Position numbers and translations under genes: made by a program
The notes under the pieces: generated by a model
What the model saw: the letters and a program-made list of their open reading frames with translations, nothing else
Told to the model about the DNA's origin: nothing
Database searches by the model: none
Source: Sandaracinus sp.
GTDB taxonomy: Bacteria; Myxococcota_A; Polyangia; Polyangiales; Houyiibacteriaceae
Direction of reading: 5' to 3'
Length of the DNA: 64,000 nt
NCBI GenBank assembly: GCA_002699025.1
Contig: PABA01000002.1
Span: forward strand, 1-64,000
Shown here: in pieces, positions 59,498-64,000 of the stretch
Layout of the letters: every line of letters begins with the position of its first letter
Position numbering within the stretch: position 1 is the stretch's first letter

Positions 59498-60061
59498 TCA
59501 GCGTCGCTTGGAGCGCATGGACGACATGCTGCTCGAGCCGCCGCGCTCCTGGTTGTACTGCTGGATGACCTGGTCCGTCAGGTCGAGGTTGCCGGGCACC
59601 CAGACCACGCCGCCCTCGTTGGCCTCCACGATGAGCGTGTAGCCCTCGCGCTGGCCGATGCGCCGGAGGATCTCCTGCATCCGCTCGAGGATGCTCTTGG
59701 TGAGCTGGGCCTCCTTCGCGGCCAGCTCGCGCTGGTACTCCACGTAGGTCGACTGCAGCTCGATGAACGCCTTCTGGTACTCCTCGAGCCGGGCCTCGAG
59801 GGCCTCGCGGCTGAGGACGTTCTTCTGGCGCTCGATGTCCTCCTTCATCTTCTTCAGCTTCTCCTGCGCCGCGTCGAGGCTCTTCTGCCGACGGCGGAAC
59901 AGGCGCTTGAGGCGAGCCTTCGCGCGGCGACCGTCTTCGGTCTCGTTCATGGCGCGCTGCAGGTCGACCACGGCGATGCGGGACTGGGCGTAGAGGCTCG
60001 GCGCGATGCTCGAGAGGAGCACGGCGGCGAGGAGGGTGATGGCGTGGCGCTGGAGGCTCAT
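59498..60061 (-). CDS. OmpH/Skp family periplasmic chaperone
   Basis: A 187-residue protein with a signal peptide (LLAAVLLSSIAPSLYAQ), the strand RIAVVDLQRAMNET, two long charged coiled-coil arms (about 45-125), and the closing GYTLIVEANEGGVVWVPGNLDLTDQVI strands. Skp trimers carry unfolded outer-membrane proteins to BamA. It sits directly after bamA as in many proteobacteria and has its own TTGACC promoter. The tail is Ser/Arg-rich. Confidence 0.92.
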   Translation of the reverse strand: MSLQRHAITLLAAVLLSSIAPSLYAQSRIAVVDLQRAMNETEDGRRAKARLKRLFRRRQKSLDAAQEKLKKMKEDIERQKNVLSREALEARLEEYQKAFIELQSTYVEYQRELAAKEAQLTKSILERMQEILRRIGQREGYTLIVEANEGGVVWVPGNLDLTDQVIQQYNQERGGSSSMSSMRSKRR

Positions 60062-60101
60062 GGGCGTCCTTTTTCGTGCCTTCGAAGAAGCTGGCGGCGG
60101 C

Positions 60102-60130
60102 GGAGTAGCTGTCCCGCTCGCCCGGGTCAA
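60102..60130 (-). promoter_or_regulatory. Promoter of the skp-like gene
   Basis: Minus strand TTGACC (60130-60125), 17-base spacer, TACTCC (60107-60102). About 35 bases of leader. Confidence 0.62.
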
Positions 60131-60182
60131 GGAGGGGGGGAGGTCCCGGTGCTGGGACGAGGAGCGCTCCCCCGGATTCATT

Positions 60183-62972
60183 TCAGAACGAGTTTCCGAT
60201 GGTGAACTCGAAGCGGATCTTGTCTTCCCAGGGCTTCCGGTTGATCGGGATGCCCCACTCGAAGCGGAGCGGGCCGAGCGGCGAGAACCAGCGGAAGCCG
60301 AAGCCCCAGGAGTTGCGGATGCCGCGGATGTCGAAGCCGCAGGGGTCCGTGCTCCGGTCGCCGGTCGTGGTCTCGGGGCCCTGGCAGAGCGCGTTCTCGA
60401 GGTTCCAGACGTTGCCGCCGTCCGTGAAGAGGACAGCACGGATGCCCACGGAGGGGACGATCGGGACCTCGAGCTCGGCCTGGTAGAAGAGCTGCAGGTT
60501 GCCGCCGATGGCCACGCCCTCGGCGATGCCGTTGCCGGCGCGGGGCGGGACCGCGTTCGGGTCCGTGGAGCGCGGGATGGAGACGCGCGGGCCGAGGCTG
60601 TTCAGCGGGAAGCCGCGCACGTTGAAGATGCCGCCGAGGAAGAAGCGCTCGAAGATCGGCACGCCGCGGTTCTGGCGCGAGTTGATGAGGCCGAACTCGG
60701 CGTTGACCTTGAAGATGACCGGCCGCTCGGCGCCGAGGGAGAAGATCTGCCGGTAGTGGCGGACGAAGGCCGTCTGCCGGAAGAAGACCTGGTCCGAGCC
60801 GAGGAAGCGGTCGGCGACCTCGGCCGAGTAGCTCGCGAACCAGCCGTCGCTCGGGAAGAGGCGGTTGTTCCGGTTGTCCCAGGTGAAGGTGAGCCGGAGC
60901 GAGCTGGTGAGGCCCGAGCGGAAGAGGTTGTCGAGGGGGACCCGGCGGAAGATGTTGAAGCCCGCGCCGCCGCCGCCGCTCTGGAAGAAGCCGCCGGTGC
61001 GCGCGCTGATGCGCACGAGCTCGGCGCGGTACTGGAGCGCGACCCGGAGGCGCCGGTCGAAGATGGGATGGCCGAGCGTGAGGCCGCCGCCGGTGCTGTC
61101 GCGGTTGAAGTCGGCGAACTGGCGGATGGTCTTGAAGACGTCGACGCCGAGGCCCCACTGGGTGCCGAGGAACCAGGGCTCGAAGAAGCGGAGCTGGACG
61201 AGCTGCCGGATGCCCGAGAGCTGGAGCTGCAGCGAGAGGCTCTGGCCGTTGCCGAAGAGGTTCTGCTGCTGGATCTGCGCCGTGAGGATGAACTGCTCGA
61301 TGGAGCTGAAGCCGGCGCCGACCTGGAAGGTGCCCGTGGCGCGCTCCTGCACCTCGACGTTGATGACCATCCGGTCCGGCGCCGAGCCGGTCTCCTCGGA
61401 GAGATCCGTGCGCTCGAAGTAGCCGAGGGCCTCGATGCGCCGCTTGGAGCGCTCGACGAGGGTCTGGTCGTAGAGCTCGCCCTCGAGGATGAGCATCTCG
61501 CGGCGGATGACGCTGTCGCGCGTCTTGGTGTTGCCGCGGATGTTGATGCGCTCGATGCGCACGGGCGGGCCGCGGACGATCGACACGGTGATGTCGACGA
61601 TGCGCCGCTCGCTGTCGAGGTTCGTCTCCGGGCCCACCTCGACCCGGGCGTAGCCCTCGTCGCGGTAGGTGCGCGTGATCTCCTGGAGGCCGAGGGCGAT
61701 CTGCGTGCGGCTGAACCAGTCGCCGCTCTCGAGGTCGATGGCGTCGCGGAGATCGGACTCGAGGGGCTCGACCTCGGCGCCGTCGGCGTTGACCTCCCGC
61801 ACGCGGAGGCGACCGACGCGGAAGCGCGGTCCCTCGTCGATGGGGATGGTGATGTCGATGTGCTCGCGATCGGCCGTGAGCTCGATGCGCGGGACGCCGA
61901 CGCTCATCGCGAGGTAGCCCTGGTCGTAGTACCAGGCCTGCAGGCGCGTGACGTCGTCGTCGAAGGCGTCCGAGTCGTAGTGGTCGTCGTCCGAGATGAA
62001 GGAGAAGAAGCCCTCCTCGGACGTCTGCATGATCGCGTTCAGGTCGTCGGCGGGGATGTTCCGGTTGCCGACGAAGCGGATGCGGCGGACGGAGACCTCG
62101 GCGCCCTCCTCGATGGAGAAGCGGACCTCGATCTCGTTGTTGTCGTTCTGGATCCGGCGGATCTCGTACTCGACGCGGGCGAGGAAGAAGCCCTCCTCGG
62201 CGTAGAGGTCCCGGATCTTCGTGACCTGCCGGCGGACGTCCGGGACCGAGAGGATGGCGCCCTCGCGGAGGGTGATCTTCTCGTCGATGTCCTCGTCCTC
62301 GACCTCGTCGTTGCCGTCGAAGACGATGCGGCCGATGGCCGGGCGCTCGCGCACCCGGACGATCATCTCGACCTCGTTGCCGACGCGCTCGGCCTCGATG
62401 ACGAGGTCGTCGAAGAAGCCCATCTCCCAGAGGGCGCGGGCGTCGCGGGCGACCTCGTCGTCGGTGCAGGGGAGGCCGCGGCGCAGACGCATGGTGGCGC
62501 GGACGTCCTCCGGGTCGACGCGGCGGGCGCCCTCGACGCGGATGCGGCGGATCATGCGGCCGTGGCAGAGGGGGCGCGGGACGCGGGGGCGCTGGGTCTG
62601 GGGGGCGTAGGGGTCGCCGGCGGGCGGAGGCTCGGGCTCGGCGTCCTCGCCCTCGAGGTCTTCCTCGTCGTCCCAGTCCTCGTCGTCGCCCTCGAGGTCG
62701 TCGTCGCCGTCGTCGTTGCCTTCGAGGTCTTCGTCCTCGTCCTCGTCCTCGCCCCAGTTCTCGTCGCCGCCGTCCTCGTCGTCGCCGCCGAGCTCTTCCT
62801 CGTCCGGCTCGGCTTCGCCCTCGGCGGGGGCCTCCTCCCCCTCGGGGGGCGCGGGCTCCGGGGGGCTCTCGCCGCCGGTCTGCGCCGACGCCACCGAGGC
62901 GACGAGCGCGCCGAGCGCGATGAGCACGAAAAACCGGGTCGGAGACCCGGCAGGTCGGGAAAAGCGAGGCAT
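60183..62972 (-). CDS. bamA: Outer-membrane protein assembly factor BamA
   Basis: A 929-residue BamA, the core of the machine that inserts outer-membrane proteins. A signal peptide (FVLIALGALVASVASAQ) is followed by about 100 residues almost entirely Asp, Glu, Gly and Pro, then five POTRA domains (from about residue 130; RRIRVEGARRVDPEDV, GRIVFDGNDEVEDEDI, VRRIRFVGNRNIPADDL and so on), and the 16-strand barrel with the conserved loop VRGFPLNSLGP and terminal Phe (IGNSF). The acidic extension before POTRA1 is unusual. The start ATG at 62972 gives the signal peptide; a TTGACC promoter lies in the 47-base gap after lolD. Confidence 0.96.
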   Translation of the reverse strand: MPRFSRPAGSPTRFFVLIALGALVASVASAQTGGESPPEPAPPEGEEAPAEGEAEPDEEELGGDDEDGGDENWGEDEDEDEDLEGNDDGDDDLEGDDEDWDDEEDLEGEDAEPEPPPAGDPYAPQTQRPRVPRPLCHGRMIRRIRVEGARRVDPEDVRATMRLRRGLPCTDDEVARDARALWEMGFFDDLVIEAERVGNEVEMIVRVRERPAIGRIVFDGNDEVEDEDIDEKITLREGAILSVPDVRRQVTKIRDLYAEEGFFLARVEYEIRRIQNDNNEIEVRFSIEEGAEVSVRRIRFVGNRNIPADDLNAIMQTSEEGFFSFISDDDHYDSDAFDDDVTRLQAWYYDQGYLAMSVGVPRIELTADREHIDITIPIDEGPRFRVGRLRVREVNADGAEVEPLESDLRDAIDLESGDWFSRTQIALGLQEITRTYRDEGYARVEVGPETNLDSERRIVDITVSIVRGPPVRIERINIRGNTKTRDSVIRREMLILEGELYDQTLVERSKRRIEALGYFERTDLSEETGSAPDRMVINVEVQERATGTFQVGAGFSSIEQFILTAQIQQQNLFGNGQSLSLQLQLSGIRQLVQLRFFEPWFLGTQWGLGVDVFKTIRQFADFNRDSTGGGLTLGHPIFDRRLRVALQYRAELVRISARTGGFFQSGGGGAGFNIFRRVPLDNLFRSGLTSSLRLTFTWDNRNNRLFPSDGWFASYSAEVADRFLGSDQVFFRQTAFVRHYRQIFSLGAERPVIFKVNAEFGLINSRQNRGVPIFERFFLGGIFNVRGFPLNSLGPRVSIPRSTDPNAVPPRAGNGIAEGVAIGGNLQLFYQAELEVPIVPSVGIRAVLFTDGGNVWNLENALCQGPETTTGDRSTDPCGFDIRGIRNSWGFGFRWFSPLGPLRFEWGIPINRKPWEDKIRFEFTIGNSF

Positions 62973-62994
62973 TCGGGCAGGGGGACGTCGCGCG

Positions 62995-63023
62995 GCTATA
63001 CTCGTGGCCCTGGATCGGGTCAA
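62995..63023 (-). promoter_or_regulatory. Promoter of bamA
   Basis: Minus strand TTGACC (63023-63018), 17-base spacer, TATAGC (63000-62995), overlapping the lolD stop. One of the best promoter matches in the window. Confidence 0.65.
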
Positions 63024-63931
63024 GCGTTGGAGGAGGGGGTTTCAGCCCCCGATTCGCCGCCCTCGTCGGACGATTCCGCGCCCCGCGGCGCGGCCTCCCC
63101 GGGCGCCTCCCCCTCGCTCTCGCTCCCCGAACGCGCTTCGGCCGCGTCTTGTTCGGCCTCGGCCGGCGCGCTGGGCGAATTCGCCTCGCCGCCGCCCGCC
63201 ATGCGGGCGATCTCCTTGCGCTCGTCGGACTCGATGACGCCGTCCCGCATGGCCACGACGCGCGGCATGCGCGCGGCCATGGCGAGGCTGTGGGTGACGA
63301 GGAGGAAGGTCGTGCCGCGCTTCTCGTTCAGCTCGAAGAAGAGCTGGTGCACGGACTCGCTCGTCTTCGTGTCGAGGTTGCCCGTGGGCTCGTCCGCGAG
63401 GATCAGCGCGGGCTCCATGACGAGGGCGCGGGCGAGGGCCACGCGCTGCTGCTCGCCGCCGCTGAGCTCGCCGGGGCGGTGGGCGAGCCGGTGGGCGAGG
63501 CCGACCTCCTCGAGGAGCGCGCGGGCGCGGCTTCGGAGCTTCGCCCGGTCCATGCCCTGGATGAGCCCGGGCATCATGACGTTCTCGAGCGCGTCGAACT
63601 CGGGCATGAGGTGGTGGAACTGGAAGACGAAGCCGATCGTCCGGTTCCGGAAGCGGGCCAGCTCGCTGCTCGAGAGCTTGGTGACGTCCCGCCCCTCGTA
63701 CTCGATGCTCCCGCTCGTCGGCAGGTCGAGCGTGCCGAGGATGTGCAGGAGCGTGCTCTTGCCCGTGCCCGAGGGGCCGACGCAGCAGACCATCTCGCCG
63801 CGCGCGATCTCGAGGTCGACGCCCTTGAGGACCTCGACGGTCTTGCCCTCGTGCATGAAGGTCTTCTTCACGGCGCGGGCGCGGACGAGCGTGTCGGAGT
63901 CGGGCATGGCGTTCGGTTCGAGGGGGCTCAT
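63020..63931 (-). CDS. lolD: Lipoprotein-releasing ABC transporter ATPase LolD
   Basis: A 303-residue ABC ATPase with Walker [13 protein letters not shown], signature [15 protein letters not shown], Walker [13 protein letters not shown] and LLVTHS. Length and the [14 protein letters not shown] segment fit LolD/MacB-type ATPases; LolD with LolC/E frees mature lipoproteins from the inner membrane. The C-terminal 70 residues are an extra Glu/Ser/Ala-rich tail. The start ATG overlaps the stop of the permease gene upstream (ATGA). Confidence 0.9.
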   Translation of the reverse strand: MSPLEPNAMPDSDTLVRARAVKKTFMHEGKTVEVLKGVDLEIARGEMVCCVGPSGTGKSTLLHILGTLDLPTSGSIEYEGRDVTKLSSSELARFRNRTIGFVFQFHHLMPEFDALENVMMPGLIQGMDRAKLRSRARALLEEVGLAHRLAHRPGELSGGEQQRVALARALVMEPALILADEPTGNLDTKTSESVHQLFFELNEKRGTTFLLVTHSLAMAARMPRVVAMRDGVIESDERKEIARMAGGGEANSPSAPAEAEQDAAEARSGSESEGEAPGEAAPRGAESSDEGGESGAETPSSNA

Positions 63932-64000
63932 TGCCAGCGGAGCGCGTCCACCGGGCGGGTGCGGCTCGCGAGGACGGCGGGGAAGATCGTGGCGACCACG
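63928..64000 (-). CDS. LolC/LolE-type permease, C-terminal end (partial)
   Basis: The last 23 residues of a membrane permease cut by the right edge. [21 protein letters not shown] is the characteristic FtsX/LolC-LolE C-terminus. Its stop overlaps the lolD start by 4 bases, so the two are one coupled unit. Only the end is visible, so LolC and LolE cannot be told apart. Confidence 0.75.
   Translation of the reverse strand, partial: VVATIFPAVLASRTRPVDALRWQ

Overview
The window is a gene-dense, very GC-rich chromosomal segment that looks like a myxobacterium (Myxococcota, probably the Polyangiales/Sandaracinaceae side). This is inferred from the base composition, many lipoproteins with Asp/Gly- or Cys-rich linkers, a MopE-type Cys-rich protein, a V4R-domain hybrid histidine kinase, CDGSH and DUF507 proteins, and Asp/Glu-rich leaders on outer-membrane proteins. 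No rRNA, tRNA, CRISPR, phage, integrase or insertion sequence was seen. Base composition looks uniform, so I see no recent island.

Layout. 1-3.6 kb (minus): an Lgt-like protein and a TonB-like protein, with a Leu/Phe/Val-type dehydrogenase upstream; an 18-bp tandem repeat lies at the left edge. 3.7-9.2 kb: small secreted and accessory genes (extensin-like peptidase lipoprotein, J-domain protein, lipoprotein, DUF427, double-CDGSH protein, membrane protein). 9.2-12.3 kb: V4R hybrid histidine kinase divergent from infC, which stands alone and is followed by two copies of one terminator. 12.4-16.7 kb: RuvC-like protein, two small ORFs, a three-part aldo/keto reductase - polynucleotide-kinase-like - degenerate HAD fusion, and a quinone-oxidoreductase-like protein. 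16.8-21.4 kb: a sphingosine-1-phosphate-lyase-like enzyme and an SDR whose promoters share a 15-bp palindrome, then a lipoprotein sugar-lactone-oxidase-like flavoprotein. 21.5-28.6 kb: acetyl-CoA synthetase, a P-loop protein, and an RND efflux adaptor-pump pair that ends in a degenerate 18-bp repeat array. 28.9-39.9 kb: secretome block with two overlapping phospholipase-D/CBM20 proteins, a MopE-like Cys-rich lipoprotein, an FG-GAP/ASPIC lipoprotein, a double flavodoxin-fold protein and a lipoprotein.

40-46 kb (minus) is the protein quality-control cluster tig-clpP-clpX-lon. 46.3-53 kb: RNase J translationally coupled to an HEXXH lipoprotein, a divergent beta-barrel protein, and radA. 53-57.1 kb (minus): DUF507, yicC, gmk and a secreted HEXXH protein overlapping gmk. 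57.1-64 kb (minus): envelope biogenesis genes lolC/E (partial)-lolD-bamA-skp-tolC-mlaC, i.e. lipoprotein release, outer-membrane protein insertion with its chaperone, an export channel and phospholipid transport.

Regulation. Several starts are preceded by TTGACC-N17/18-TAnnnn promoters (tig, bamA, skp, the 49.5-kb gene). A second recurring arrangement puts a -10-like hexamer only 6-9 bases before an ATG/GTG (tonB-like, lgt-like, the 5.8-kb lipoprotein, kinase, oxidoreductase, P-loop gene, yicC, gmk, tolC), which predicts leaderless mRNAs. The strongest leads for new biology are the AKR-kinase-HAD fusion, the palindrome shared by the S1P-lyase-like and SDR promoters, the PLD-CBM20 pair, and the Lgt-like protein that lacks canonical active-site residues.
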